Positions 54,497 to 62,917 of a DNA stretch of 64,000 nucleotides are shown in pieces. Source of the DNA: Curtobacterium sp. MCLR17_036 (GTDB taxonomy: Bacteria; Actinomycetota; Actinomycetes; Actinomycetales; Microbacteriaceae); assembly GCF_003234445.2 (NCBI RefSeq), contig NZ_CP126269.1, positions 186,001 to 250,000 of the forward strand, written 5' to 3'. Position numbers and translations under genes: made by a program. The notes under the pieces were generated by a model, which did no database searches, was not told the origin of the DNA, and worked only from the letters and a program-made list of their open reading frames with translations. Positions within the stretch are counted from its first letter, which is position 1, and each line of letters starts with the position of its first letter.

Positions 54497-54583
54497 GGCC
54501 CCATCCTGTCCCAGCACCGGCGGACAGGTGTCGCCGTACCCCCCTGTCACGGGGTTGTGCGCCCCGCGGTGAGAAGCGACCAT

Positions 54584-54617
54584 CGTTCGGCGACTCGTGC
54601 AGGGCGAGCGCCGAACG
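54584..54617. promoter_or_regulatory. 9-bp inverted repeat upstream of lectin-M23 gene
   Basis: CGTTCGGCG (54584-54592) and CGCCGAACG (54609-54617), 16-nt loop, 40 nt before the start codon; operator or leader hairpin. Confidence 0.4.
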
Positions 54618-54657
54618 ACCGCGCAGGGGCGCGGCCGCTCCACGAGGCAGGGACTCC

Positions 54658-55869
54658 ATGACCACCAACCACTCGACCGTCGTGCGCGCGCGCCGGTCCC
54701 TCCGCTTCGCCGGGCTCCTCACGGCGCTCGCCGTCGCCGCGACCGCACTCGTCGCGGGTGACCTCGCGGTGACCGCTCGACCCGCCTCGGCGTCGGCGGT
54801 CTGGGTCGGCTCGGCACCGGCCGGCACGACGATCGCCCCCGGTGACCAGGTCACCTCGCCGAACGGCCAGTTCCGCCTGATCATGCAGGGCGACGGCAAC
54901 CTGGTCGAGTACGGCATCGGCAACCAGGTGCTCTGGGCCTCGAACACGTCCGGCGCGCCGGGCGCGGTCGCCGTGGTCGGCAAGAACCGCGCGCTCGACA
55001 TCACCAGGAACGGCAAGCGGCTCGCACGCTGGGCGTCGGCGGGCACCGGGCAGTCGACGGCGCTCAAGGTCCGTGCCGACGGCACCATGGCGCTCCTGGC
55101 GGGCAAGAAGGTCGTCGTGAACTGGACGAACTTCCAGGACCGGGTCCTGTCCGGCAACCGCATCCTCGGCGGCACCGTCCTGCGCTCCGACACGAGCGCG
55201 ACCCGCACCCTCAACATGCGCACCGACGGCAACCTCGTGCAGAAGCAGGGCGGCCGCGTCGTCTGGCAGACGAGGACCGGCGGGCACCCCGGCGCCTGGG
55301 TGGAGCTGCAGAAGAAGGGCAACATGGTCGTCTGGACCCGTGATGCCTCGCGCAAGAAGGTCGCGCTCTGGTCCAGCCGCACGAGCACGGCCGGCTCCGG
55401 CACCCTCCTGGTGCAGGTCGACGGCAACGTCGTGCTCTACGGCGCGAAGGACACCCGCGTCTGGTCGAGCCGCCCGGTCACCGGCCTCGCCTGGCCGGTC
55501 AACGGCACGAAGATCAGCGGCCGCTACGGCGACGACCGCGGCGCCGGCCACGTGCCGCGCTACCACCAGGGCACGGACGCGCCCGTCGCGGTGGGCACGG
55601 CGGTGTACTCCTCGGGGTCCGGCACCGTGACGAAGACCGTCGCGAACGACGCCGCGTACGGCAACTACGTCGTCGTGACCTACGGACTCACCACGGTCCT
55701 GACGGCGCACCTCAGCAAGATCGAGGTCAAGAAGGGCCAGATCGTCAAGCTCTCGACCGAGATCGCGAAGTCCGGCAACACCGGGCAGTCGACCGGGCCG
55801 CACGTGCACGTCGAGGTCCGGCGGAACGGCACCCTCGTCGACCCGCTCGGGACGCTGCACTTCCGCTGA
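54658..55869 (+). CDS. Secreted M23 metallopeptidase with bulb-lectin repeats
   Basis: 403 residues from ATG 54658. Signal peptide to ~46 (ARPASASA). Three bulb-type lectin repeats with MQGDGNLVEYG, MRTDGNLVQK and VQVDGNVVLYG, the mannose-binding QxDxNxVxY pattern in diverged form. C-terminal M23 domain: GRYGDDRG, zinc His/Asp in YHQGTD, and HVHVE near TGPHVH. M23 enzymes cleave peptidoglycan cross-bridges; the lectin part may target the enzyme to wall glycans of self or competitors. Confidence 0.92.
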   Translation: MTTNHSTVVRARRSLRFAGLLTALAVAATALVAGDLAVTARPASASAVWVGSAPAGTTIAPGDQVTSPNGQFRLIMQGDGNLVEYGIGNQVLWASNTSGAPGAVAVVGKNRALDITRNGKRLARWASAGTGQSTALKVRADGTMALLAGKKVVVNWTNFQDRVLSGNRILGGTVLRSDTSATRTLNMRTDGNLVQKQGGRVVWQTRTGGHPGAWVELQKKGNMVVWTRDASRKKVALWSSRTSTAGSGTLLVQVDGNVVLYGAKDTRVWSSRPVTGLAWPVNGTKISGRYGDDRGAGHVPRYHQGTDAPVAVGTAVYSSGSGTVTKTVANDAAYGNYVVVTYGLTTVLTAHLSKIEVKKGQIVKLSTEIAKSGNTGQSTGPHVHVEVRRNGTLVDPLGTLHFR

Positions 55870-55982
55870 CGCGGCGCACGGCGGCGGACGGCACGAGCGC
55901 GTCCCGGCCGGGAGGCACGGCTCGGGTGGACGGGGACGGTCGCGTCGCCGACGGGCGCGCGTCCGCACCCCTGCCCACCCAG

Positions 55983-56006
55983 CGGGGCGGGCGACACCCC
56001 GCCCCG
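55983..56006. terminator. Hairpin after lectin-M23 gene
   Basis: 9-bp stem CGGGGCGGG/CCCGCCCCG with a 6-nt loop, 113 nt after the stop and just before the promoter of the next gene. Confidence 0.45.
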
Positions 56007-56037
56007 TCCACGCCCCCGGGACCGTAGGCTGGAGGCG

Positions 56038-56673
56038 ATGGGACAGCGCGGCGGAGGACACGACGCCGAGGCCGTGCTGGCCGCGTTCGCCCGCACGACC
56101 GGGGACGTCGCGGCGGCCCGCCGGGTCGCGCGGCAGTTCCAGGACCTCGACGAGGGGGAGCGCTCGGCGCTGCTCTGGAGCGAGGACGACGGCGCGAAGA
56201 CCGTCGCCGTCCTGCTGCTCGTGCAGGCCATGCGGGCACGCCCCGACCCGGAGCTGACCGAGGAGTACCTGGCCGCCGCCAAGGCGGAGCGGTTCGACGA
56301 CCCGGTGCTCGTCGACCTCGCGGCCGAGGAGCTCGTCGGCGCCCCGCTCATCGGCGGTTCGACGGGCCCGATCTTCGCGCTCGTGAAGTCCGACGTCGCG
56401 ATGGTGCGGCGGATCGCTGTCGTCGCGACGCTCGCGTTCGCGAAGCAGGGCGACGCCGACGTGCCACTCGGCATCGCGGGGCGACTCGTGCGGGAACGCG
56501 GCGACACCGTGCAGTCCGCGCTCGGCCGGGTGCTGCGCGAGACGGGGAAGCGGGCGTCGGAGCCCGCCCTCGTGGCGTTCCTCGAGCAGAGCGGACGGTT
56601 CCTGACGCCCGCCGCACTCGCGACCGCGACGGAGCACCTGCCGGCGGCCGAGCGGGACCGCCTGCGCGGCTGA
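56038..56673 (+). CDS. HEAT-repeat protein, AlkD/DNA-alkylation-repair-like
   Basis: 211 residues, all-alpha with HEAT-like repeats (ARRVARQFQ ... DDPVLVDLAAEELVG ... VRRIAVVATLAF ... VQSALGRVLRETGKR). The order of repeats resembles bacterial DNA alkylation repair (AlkD-type) proteins, but catalytic Trp/Asp residues cannot be confirmed by eye. Leaderless: TAGGCT (56025-56030), 7 nt, ATG. Other roles as scaffold are possible. Confidence 0.65.
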   Translation: MGQRGGGHDAEAVLAAFARTTGDVAAARRVARQFQDLDEGERSALLWSEDDGAKTVAVLLLVQAMRARPDPELTEEYLAAAKAERFDDPVLVDLAAEELVGAPLIGGSTGPIFALVKSDVAMVRRIAVVATLAFAKQGDADVPLGIAGRLVRERGDTVQSALGRVLRETGKRASEPALVAFLEQSGRFLTPAALATATEHLPAAERDRLRG

Positions 56674-56714
56674 CCGCCGCCACGCGCGCCGACGCGCGCA
56701 CCGCACGCCGGGCT

Positions 56715-56742
56715 GGGAACGCACCACGGGGCGGGCGGGTAC
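56715..56742 (+). promoter_or_regulatory. Possible alternative-sigma promoter
   Basis: GGGAAC-N16-GGGTAC, 65 nt before the dehydrogenase start. The pair resembles stress-type (ECF or SigB/SigF-like) promoters more than the TANNNT boxes elsewhere in the window. Confidence 0.4.
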
Positions 56743-56806
56743 CGAGGACGTGAACGCGAGCCGTGCCTCCCGGCCGGCCCGAAGCGAACCACGAGAGGAA
56801 CGCGAC

Positions 56807-58000
56807 GTGCGCGCACTCACCTGGCAGGGCACCGAGAAGGTGTCCGTCGAGACCGTCCCCGACCCGACCATCCAGCAGCCGACCGACGCGATCGTGCGGA
56901 TCACCTCCACGGCGATCTGCGGCTCCGACCTGCACCTGTACCGGGTGCTCGGACCGTACATCGACAAGGGCGACGTCCTCGGGCACGAGCCGATGGGCAT
57001 CGTCGAGGAGGTCGGCTCCGCCGTCACGAACCTCAAGGTCGGCGATCGCGTCGTCATCCCCTTCAACATCTCGTGCGGGCACTGCTACATGTGCGAGCGC
57101 GGCCTGCAGTCGCAGTGCGAGACCACCCAGGTCACCGAGTACGGCTCCGGCGCGGCGCTCTTCGGCTACACGAAGATGTACGGCCAGGTGCCCGGCGGCC
57201 AGGCCGAGTACCTGCGCGTGCCGCACGCGGACTACGGCCCCATCGTCATCCCGGACGACGGCACGCCCGACGACCGCTGGCTGTTCATGAGCGACATCCT
57301 GCCGACGGCCTGGCAGGCCGTGCAGTACGCGGACGTGCCGGAGGGCGGCACGCTCGCGGTGCTCGGCCTCGGCCCGGTCGGCCAGTTCGCCGCCCGCATC
57401 GGCAAGCACCTCGGCTACCGCGTGCTCGCCGTCGAGCCGGAGCAGGTCCGCCGCGACCTCGCCGCGAAGTACGACATCGAGACGTTCGACCTGTCGAAGG
57501 ACCTGGTCGCCGAGCTCGTCGACCTGACGGACGGCCGCGGCCCGGACGCCGTCGTCGACGGGGTCGGCATGGAGGCGCACGGCAATCCCGTCGCCGGCTT
57601 CGCCCAGCGCGCCGCCGGTCTGCTGCCGGACAAGCTCGCGCAGAAGGCGATCGAGACCGCCGGCGTCGACCGGCTCGACGCCGTGCACACCGCGATCGAC
57701 CTGGTGCGCCGCGGCGGCACGGTCTCCCTGAGCGGCGTCTACGGCGGCATGGCCGACCCGATGCCGATGATGACGCTGTTCGACAAGCAGATCACGATCC
57801 GCGAGGGACAGTGCAACGTCCGCCGCTGGGTCGACGACCTCATGCCGCTCGTGTCCGACCCGTCGGACCCGCTCGGCACGCTCGACCTGACCTCGCACCG
57901 GGTGTCGCTCGAGGACGCCCCGCACATGTACGAGGTGTTCCAGAAGAAGCAGGACGACTGCGTGAAGGTCGTGCTCGACCCGGCCATGGCAGCCGCCTGA
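56807..58000 (+). CDS. Zinc alcohol dehydrogenase, formaldehyde-dehydrogenase-like
   Basis: 397 residues, GTG start with AGAGGAA 6 nt upstream. Zinc motifs: Cys in AICGSDLHLY, GHEPMGIVEEVG, and four-Cys structural site ISCGHCYMCERGLQSQC. Cofactor site VLGLGPVGQFAARI. The extended C-terminal part (GMEAHG ... DKLAQKAIETAG ... GEQ-like QCNVRRW) matches glutathione-independent formaldehyde dehydrogenase-type MDRs. Its TGA shares an A with the ATG of the epimerase gene, so they form an operon. Confidence 0.88.
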   Translation: MRALTWQGTEKVSVETVPDPTIQQPTDAIVRITSTAICGSDLHLYRVLGPYIDKGDVLGHEPMGIVEEVGSAVTNLKVGDRVVIPFNISCGHCYMCERGLQSQCETTQVTEYGSGAALFGYTKMYGQVPGGQAEYLRVPHADYGPIVIPDDGTPDDRWLFMSDILPTAWQAVQYADVPEGGTLAVLGLGPVGQFAARIGKHLGYRVLAVEPEQVRRDLAAKYDIETFDLSKDLVAELVDLTDGRGPDAVVDGVGMEAHGNPVAGFAQRAAGLLPDKLAQKAIETAGVDRLDAVHTAIDLVRRGGTVSLSGVYGGMADPMPMMTLFDKQITIREGQCNVRRWVDDLMPLVSDPSDPLGTLDLTSHRVSLEDAPHMYEVFQKKQDDCVKVVLDPAMAAA

Positions 58001-59106
58001 TGCGGATCGTCGTCGTCGGCGCGACCGGCAACGTCGGAACGGCGGTGCTCCGCCGGCTCGCCGAGGTCCGCGCCGGCGGCGACGGAGCAGCGACGGCGGC
58101 TGCGGGGCACGGTGGTGCCCACGCGGCCGCGTCGCCCGACGCCGCACGCGGCGAGGTCGAGCTCGTCGGCGTCGCCCGGCGGCTGCCCGACGCGCACGCC
58201 GAGCCGTACGCCTCGGCGGTGTGGCACAGCGTCGACGTCGGCGCGGCGGACGCCGTCGACCGGCTCGCGGCCGTGTTCCGCGGCGCCGACGCCGTCATCC
58301 ACCTGGCGTGGGCCCTGCAGCCGACGCACGACATCCCGACGCAGTACCGGACGAACGTCACGGGGACGGCGAACGTCCTGGCGGCGGTCGCCCGCGTCGG
58401 GGTGCCCCAGGTCGTCATCGCGTCGTCCGTCGGCACCTACCGCGGGGTCGACGTCGACGGCAAGCGCACGCCCGTCGACGAGACGTGGCCGACCGACGGC
58501 ATCCCGACGGCGACGTACTCGATCCACAAGGCCGAGAACGAGGCCGCGCTCGACGCGTTCGAGGCGGAGCACCCCTCGGTGGTGGTGACGCGGCTGCGGC
58601 CAGGGCTCGTCTTCCAGCGCGACGCGGCGGCCGAGATCCGCGGGCTGTTCCTCGGGCACCTCGTGCCGATGTCGATCGTCCGCTGGGTGCGCTGGCTCGT
58701 GTTGCCGCTGCCGTACCCGTTCGTGTTCCAGGCCGTGCACGCCGACGACGTCGCCGACGCCTACTGGCGCGCGGTCGACCGGCGGGCCGGCGGTGCGTTC
58801 AACATCGCCGCGTCGCCGGTGCTCAACCCGCCGCGGCTCGCACGGGCCTTCGGCATGCTCGGCGCCGTGCGCATCCCGCTCCGGTTGCTGCGCGGCATCG
58901 TGACCCTGACCTGGCGGCTCCGCCTGCAGCCGACGGACGCCGGCTGGATCGACATCGCGGCCGGGGTGCCGATCATGCGCACCGACCGTGCCCGGACGGT
59001 GCTCGGCTGGGAGCCGCGGCACACCTCCGAGGACGCCCTGCGTGCGCTGGTGGCCGGCTTCGCCGACGGCACGAACGTCCCGGCGTCGGGGCCCTTGCGC
59101 GGGTAG
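58000..59106 (+). CDS. NAD-dependent epimerase/dehydratase-like protein
   Basis: 368 residues. Extended-SDR features: GATGNVGTAVLRRL at the N-terminus, HLAWALQP, IASSVGTYRG and YSIHKAENE (Tyr-Lys). An Ala/Gly-rich insertion of ~25 residues sits after the first helix. Substrate unknown; starts within the stop codon of the dehydrogenase gene (TGATG), so translation is coupled. Confidence 0.85.
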   Translation: MRIVVVGATGNVGTAVLRRLAEVRAGGDGAATAAAGHGGAHAAASPDAARGEVELVGVARRLPDAHAEPYASAVWHSVDVGAADAVDRLAAVFRGADAVIHLAWALQPTHDIPTQYRTNVTGTANVLAAVARVGVPQVVIASSVGTYRGVDVDGKRTPVDETWPTDGIPTATYSIHKAENEAALDAFEAEHPSVVVTRLRPGLVFQRDAAAEIRGLFLGHLVPMSIVRWVRWLVLPLPYPFVFQAVHADDVADAYWRAVDRRAGGAFNIAASPVLNPPRLARAFGMLGAVRIPLRLLRGIVTLTWRLRLQPTDAGWIDIAAGVPIMRTDRARTVLGWEPRHTSEDALRALVAGFADGTNVPASGPLRG

Positions 59107-59126
59107 GGCGCGGGCGGGGTGCCGGG

Positions 59127-59258
59127 GTGCTGTTTCGCGCGTCGGAGGTCGTTCCGCGCGTGGGAGGGTCTTCCGCGCGTCGGGAGCCGGAAGTTCTGGC
59201 CTCCGACGCGCGGATCCGCTTCCCACTCCACGTGCGATGGGATGGATCGCGCACGTGC
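59127..59258. repeat. Dispersed structured repeat, copy B
   Basis: 132-bp block in the gap 59107-59375. Same architecture as copy A: CGCGCGTCGGAGG pairs over 13 bp with CCTCCGACGCGCG (59200-59212). The arm sequence differs from that of copy A on both sides of the stem, so pairing is kept. Ends in a CCGCTTCCCA ... GATGGGATGG segment. Confidence 0.8.
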
Positions 59259-59375
59259 TGTGTGTCGGGACGGTGACGATCCAGCGCCCGCGGTGACGGG
59301 GATCGGGGCTCCGGAGGGGCCTCGGGTCGTCGGACTGTCGCAGTGCTGAGACATCCGGTGCCTACGGTCGCGGGC

Positions 59376-59513
59376 ATGCAGACCTCGACGCGATCCTCCA
59401 CTCACGACGACGACGTGCCACAGCAGGACGACCTCGTCGTGCTCGGGCTCGAGGTCGCCATCGTCGTCACGTTCGTGGCGATCATCGGCATCGCGGCGCT
59501 CTGGCTGCCCTGA
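59376..59513 (+). CDS. 45-residue leaderless TM micropeptide
   Basis: ATG 59376 follows TACGGT (59363-59368) by 7 nt. Polar acidic N-terminus (THDDDVPQQDD) then one membrane segment (LGLEVAIVVTFVAIIGIAAL) ending WLP. High GC and codon bias match the genome, which argues for a real gene. Convergent with the histidine kinase; function unknown. Confidence 0.6.
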   Translation: MQTSTRSSTHDDDVPQQDDLVVLGLEVAIVVTFVAIIGIAALWLP

Positions 59514-59616
59514 GCGCACGACGGGGGCGCCCGCGCGACCGTCGGCCGGCCGGTGGCCCACTGACCCACCAGCTCGCCCGCGCGCCAGCCCGCAGGCTCG
59601 CCGAGCCGTCCGCCCG

Positions 59617-60861
59617 TCAGTCCGCCGGGCGGAGCTCGACCGTCGCCCGGGCGCCCCGGTCGGTGTTCTCGAGCCGGAGCACCGCGCCCGAGGCCGCCAG
59701 GTGCTGCAGCACGATCGCCAACCCGATCCCCGACCCGCCGTGCGAGCCCAGGGCACCGAAGCGTCGCGGGCCGTCGCGGAGGACCTCGGGCGGGAAGCCC
59801 GGTCCCGAGTCCTGCACGGCCACGGCGTGCCCGCGCACCTCGACGGCGACCGGCCCCGCACCGTGCCGCTCGGCGTTCGCCACGAGGTTGGTGAGCACCC
59901 GGCGCAGGTGGCCGGGGTCGACGACGACCCGCCCCGCGTCGGCGGTGCGGAGCTCGACACGCTCCCCGAGCCCCTCGTCCTCGACCAGGTCCTGCACGGT
60001 GCGGCCGAGGTCGGCTGCGACCGCCCGCCCCTCGCCGGCCTCGTGCGCCGCGCGGGACAGGTCGAGCAGGTCGTCGAGCAGCTGCCGGAGCCGCGTCGTG
60101 ATCCGGCGGACCCGCGCCGTGTCGGGCCCGTCCGGCAACAGCTCGGCGGCCCCGACCAGCGCCGTGACCGGTGTCCGCAGGTCGTGCGCCACCTCGGCGC
60201 TGATGGCGCGTTCGTGGTCGAGGCTCCGGGCCAGCGCCGCCGCGGTGTCGGCGAGCCCGCGGGAGAGCACCGCCACCTCGTCGTCGCCCCGGACCTCGGC
60301 CGGGGTCCGTCCGGCGACGGTCTCGTCGACGGTCCGCGCCGCGCGCCGGAGCCGTGCGGTGAGCCGTCCGGCGGCCAACCACGAGCCGACCGCCGCGATC
60401 GCCGCCGCAACCACGGCCGCGAGGACGAAGGTGTGCTGCAGGTTGGCCCACTGCGTCTGCAACGGGGTGTTGTCCACACGGGTGGCGATCACGCCCGACG
60501 CCTGGTCGCGCGCCGCCCACATCCAGCGGCCGTCGTCGTAGGTCACGGCGGTGCCGCCGTCGAGCGAGGCCCGGAGCGCTGCGGGCAGCACCGCCGGGTC
60601 GTCCGTGGACTCCGGCGGCAGGGCCCCGCCGAACGCCTGCGTCGCGATCATCTCGTCGAGCTGGGTGAGCGCCTGCTGCCGGAGCTGACCGGTGGCGTCG
60701 TCGATCGCGGTGTGCGCGAACACCGCGCCGGCCCCGACCACGAGCGTCGTGGCGAGCACCGTCATGGCCGCCGCCGTGCGGAACCGGAGCGAGCGCCACC
60801 ACGGGGTGCGGTCGGCGTCGCCGAGGCGCCGGTGGCCACCGGTGTCGGACGTCCAGCTCAC
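59617..60861 (-). CDS. Two-component sensor histidine kinase
   Basis: 414 residues from GTG 60861, which overlaps the regulator stop (GTGA). Membrane segments at ~25-45 and ~140-160 enclose an extracytoplasmic sensor of ~95 residues; a HAMP-like linker follows. H-box SAEVAHDLRTPVTAL with phospho-acceptor His, N-box LTNLVANAERHG, G-boxes QDSGPGFPPE and HGGSGIGLAIV. The longer frame upstream lies inside the regulator gene. Signal unknown; the first gene of the operon may encode a secreted partner. Confidence 0.92.
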   Translation of the reverse strand: MSWTSDTGGHRRLGDADRTPWWRSLRFRTAAAMTVLATTLVVGAGAVFAHTAIDDATGQLRQQALTQLDEMIATQAFGGALPPESTDDPAVLPAALRASLDGGTAVTYDDGRWMWAARDQASGVIATRVDNTPLQTQWANLQHTFVLAAVVAAAIAAVGSWLAAGRLTARLRRAARTVDETVAGRTPAEVRGDDEVAVLSRGLADTAAALARSLDHERAISAEVAHDLRTPVTALVGAAELLPDGPDTARVRRITTRLRQLLDDLLDLSRAAHEAGEGRAVAADLGRTVQDLVEDEGLGERVELRTADAGRVVVDPGHLRRVLTNLVANAERHGAGPVAVEVRGHAVAVQDSGPGFPPEVLRDGPRRFGALGSHGGSGIGLAIVLQHLAASGAVLRLENTDRGARATVELRPAD

Positions 60862-61577
60862 GACGGGTCCCGGTCGACGCGGTAGCCGAAGCCGCGGACG
60901 GTCTCGACCACCCCCGGCCCGAGCTTGCGTCGGAGCCGCTGCACGTTCGTGTCGACGATCCGCGGGTCCTGCCACGTGCTGTCCCACGCCATCGCGATCA
61001 CCTGCTCCCTGCTGAGCACGGCGCCCCGGTTCCGGAGCAGGGCCTCGAGCACCCGGAATTCGACCGAGGTCAACGGCACCGGCACCCCTCGGCGTTCGAC
61101 CCGTCGGGCGCGGACGTCGACCCGGACGTCGCCGATCGCCAGCACCTCCTGCGGCGGCCCGAGCCGTCGACGCAGCACGGCCCGCAGCCGTGCGGATAGG
61201 ACGTCGGCGTCGAAGGGCTTCGTGACGTAGTCGTCCGCCCCCGCGGCGAGGCCGGTGACCTCGTCGAGCGGCAGGCTGCGGGCGGTCAGCAGGACGACTG
61301 GGATGCCGAGCGCGGTGAGCCGGGCGGTCAGGTCGAGTCCGTTGAGCCGGGGCATCGCCACGTCGAGCACGGCGACGTCGGGGACCTCGACGTCGACGGC
61401 CTCGAGCGCCGCGACGCCGTCGACCGTCGCGGTGACCCGCCAGCCACGACGCAGGAGCAGGAGCTCCGTGGTCTCGCGGACGTCGTCGTCGTCCTCGGCG
61501 AGCAGGACCAGCGGCGCCGGCTCCGAAGCGTGCGCGGGACCGGTCACGCGCACCGAGCCGTGGGTGGGGCCGGTCAT
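60858..61577 (-). CDS. OmpR/PhoB-family response regulator
   Basis: 239 residues. Receiver domain ~23-135: acidic AEDDDDV, phospho-Asp in VAVLDVAMPRLNG, Thr in LLTARS, Lys in VTKPFDAD. Winged-helix output domain ~145-238 with LTSVEFRVLEALLRNRGAVLSREQ and VRGFGYRVD. Start ATG 61577 overlaps the stop of the upstream secreted-protein frame (ATGA); the kinase follows with GTGA overlap. Confidence 0.93.
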   Translation of the reverse strand: MTGPTHGSVRVTGPAHASEPAPLVLLAEDDDDVRETTELLLLRRGWRVTATVDGVAALEAVDVEVPDVAVLDVAMPRLNGLDLTARLTALGIPVVLLTARSLPLDEVTGLAAGADDYVTKPFDADVLSARLRAVLRRRLGPPQEVLAIGDVRVDVRARRVERRGVPVPLTSVEFRVLEALLRNRGAVLSREQVIAMAWDSTWQDPRIVDTNVQRLRRKLGPGVVETVRGFGYRVDRDPS

Positions 61578-62069
61578 GCCCGCTCCTGGTCGCTCAGGAA
61601 GCCGAGGTCGCCCCAGATGAAGTGCATGGTCGCGCGGCTCGCCCACGCCGGTCGGTGGCCGGGGAAGGTGATGCTGAGCCGCTCGTACCGCCGGACCTCG
61701 CCGACGGCGGTCGGGTCGTCGAAGCGGACGGCGACCGGGTACGCGCGCGTCGTGCCGGTCGAGCAGTCGCAGGCGTTGTCGGTCAGCAACCCCGTGGCGA
61801 GCGCCTGCCGGCCGCCCCACGACGACCACGCCAGGTTCTCGAGGCGCTGGTCCGACGACTGACACCAGATCGGGATCGCCGCGGGCTGGGCCACGGCCTG
61901 TTCCCCGCACCCGGCGTAGTACGCGCTGCCGACGTCGACCGTGGCGGCGGGGGAGGGCGTCGTGCGGCAGGGGGGTCGACATGGCGGTGACGGAGGCGAT
62001 GGCCACCGCGGCGGTCACGGCGACCGCGGCGGTGATGCCGAGGCCCCGCCAGGGTACTGGGCGCTGCAT
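61574..62069 (-). pseudogene. Secreted protein gene broken by frameshift in a C6 run
   Basis: ATG 62069 opens a good signal-like segment (WRGLGITAAVAVTAAVAIAS ending at ~30). At the C6 run (61970-61975 on the complement) the coding frame shifts: downstream the convincing frame (VDVGSAYYAGCGEQAV, PIWCQSSDQRLENLAW, NACDCSTGTTRAYP) is one base off. It runs to TGA at 61574, overlapping the regulator start. Removing one C would give one ~164-residue secreted protein with several Cys. May be a sequencing error, phase variation or a true pseudogene. Confidence 0.7.
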
Positions 62070-62276
62070 GCTCCGAGCCTCCGTCTCGTCGGTGTCCCGC
62101 ACGGGGCAGGGATGTGTCAGTTCCGTCACAGATGCTCGCACGGACCGACGCGGATCGCGGTGTCCCGGACGCCGCGGGCCACGATGGTGTGACACCGGTC
62201 GGAGACGACCGCTCCGTAGCGTCAGCGTCGTTCGGAGCGGGTGCCAGCCCGCACACCTGAAGGGAAGACCGTGACC
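62070..62276. promoter_or_regulatory. Divergent intergenic region
   Basis: 207 bp between the frameshifted gene and the lipoprotein gene. Contains the half-sites TGTGTCAGTTCCGTCACA-like sequence near 62115-62132 (TGTCA ... TCACA), possibly a response-regulator site. No gene seen. Confidence 0.35.
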
Positions 62277-62861
62277 ATGAAGACCTCCATCTCGATCCTC
62301 GCCGTCGCCGCGGCGGCCCTCGCGCTCACCGGCTGCGCCGGTGCGGGCACCCCCGCGCAGGCCTCGGCCGCCGAGCGCGCCACCGCCACCTCGGTCGCCG
62401 CGTCGCCCTCGGCGACCGTGACGTTCCCCGCCGGTCAGCCCCCGCGCCCCGGACGGCAGGACCGCTACCGCGACACCGACTCGGTGCCCGGCCTGACGGC
62501 CGCCGTCGCCGCCGCGGAGCACCCCGGTCTGCAGATCTGCGGTGACGACGTGCAGTCGATCGTCACCGCGTCGGGCGACCTGCGCGGCGACGGCGGCAAG
62601 CAGTACCTCGTGGACTCGACGTGCGCGATGGCGACGGCCAGCTCGCCGGACGAGGTCGCCCTGTACGACGTGCACGGTCGCAAGATCGTCCGGAGCGCGG
62701 TGATCTCCGAGTTCAGCGCCAACCGCCCGCGGACGACCGCCTACCCGTACCTGTGGAAGCGCCACACGGTCGTGCTCACCTACGACGAGGGCACGGCCTA
62801 CCGCCTCGTCCAGCTCTCGCCGCACGCCGTGACCCCGGGGACGGTGCACGCCTTCCGGTGA
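62277..62861 (+). CDS. Secreted lipoprotein of unknown function
   Basis: 194 residues from ATG 62277 (GTG 62271 two codons earlier is possible; AAGGGAAG lies upstream). Lipobox ALTGC near residue 20, then an Ala/Thr/Pro-rich linker and a globular domain with two Cys (QICGDD and STCAM). No family recognised. Divergent from the two-component operon, so it may be a target of that system. Confidence 0.7.
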   Translation: MKTSISILAVAAAALALTGCAGAGTPAQASAAERATATSVAASPSATVTFPAGQPPRPGRQDRYRDTDSVPGLTAAVAAAEHPGLQICGDDVQSIVTASGDLRGDGGKQYLVDSTCAMATASSPDEVALYDVHGRKIVRSAVISEFSANRPRTTAYPYLWKRHTVVLTYDEGTAYRLVQLSPHAVTPGTVHAFR

Positions 62862-62917
62862 TCCCGGCCGAGGCGTCGCGGTACGCTCGACCACCATGCG
62901 GAAGGGGTCGTGAGCGG

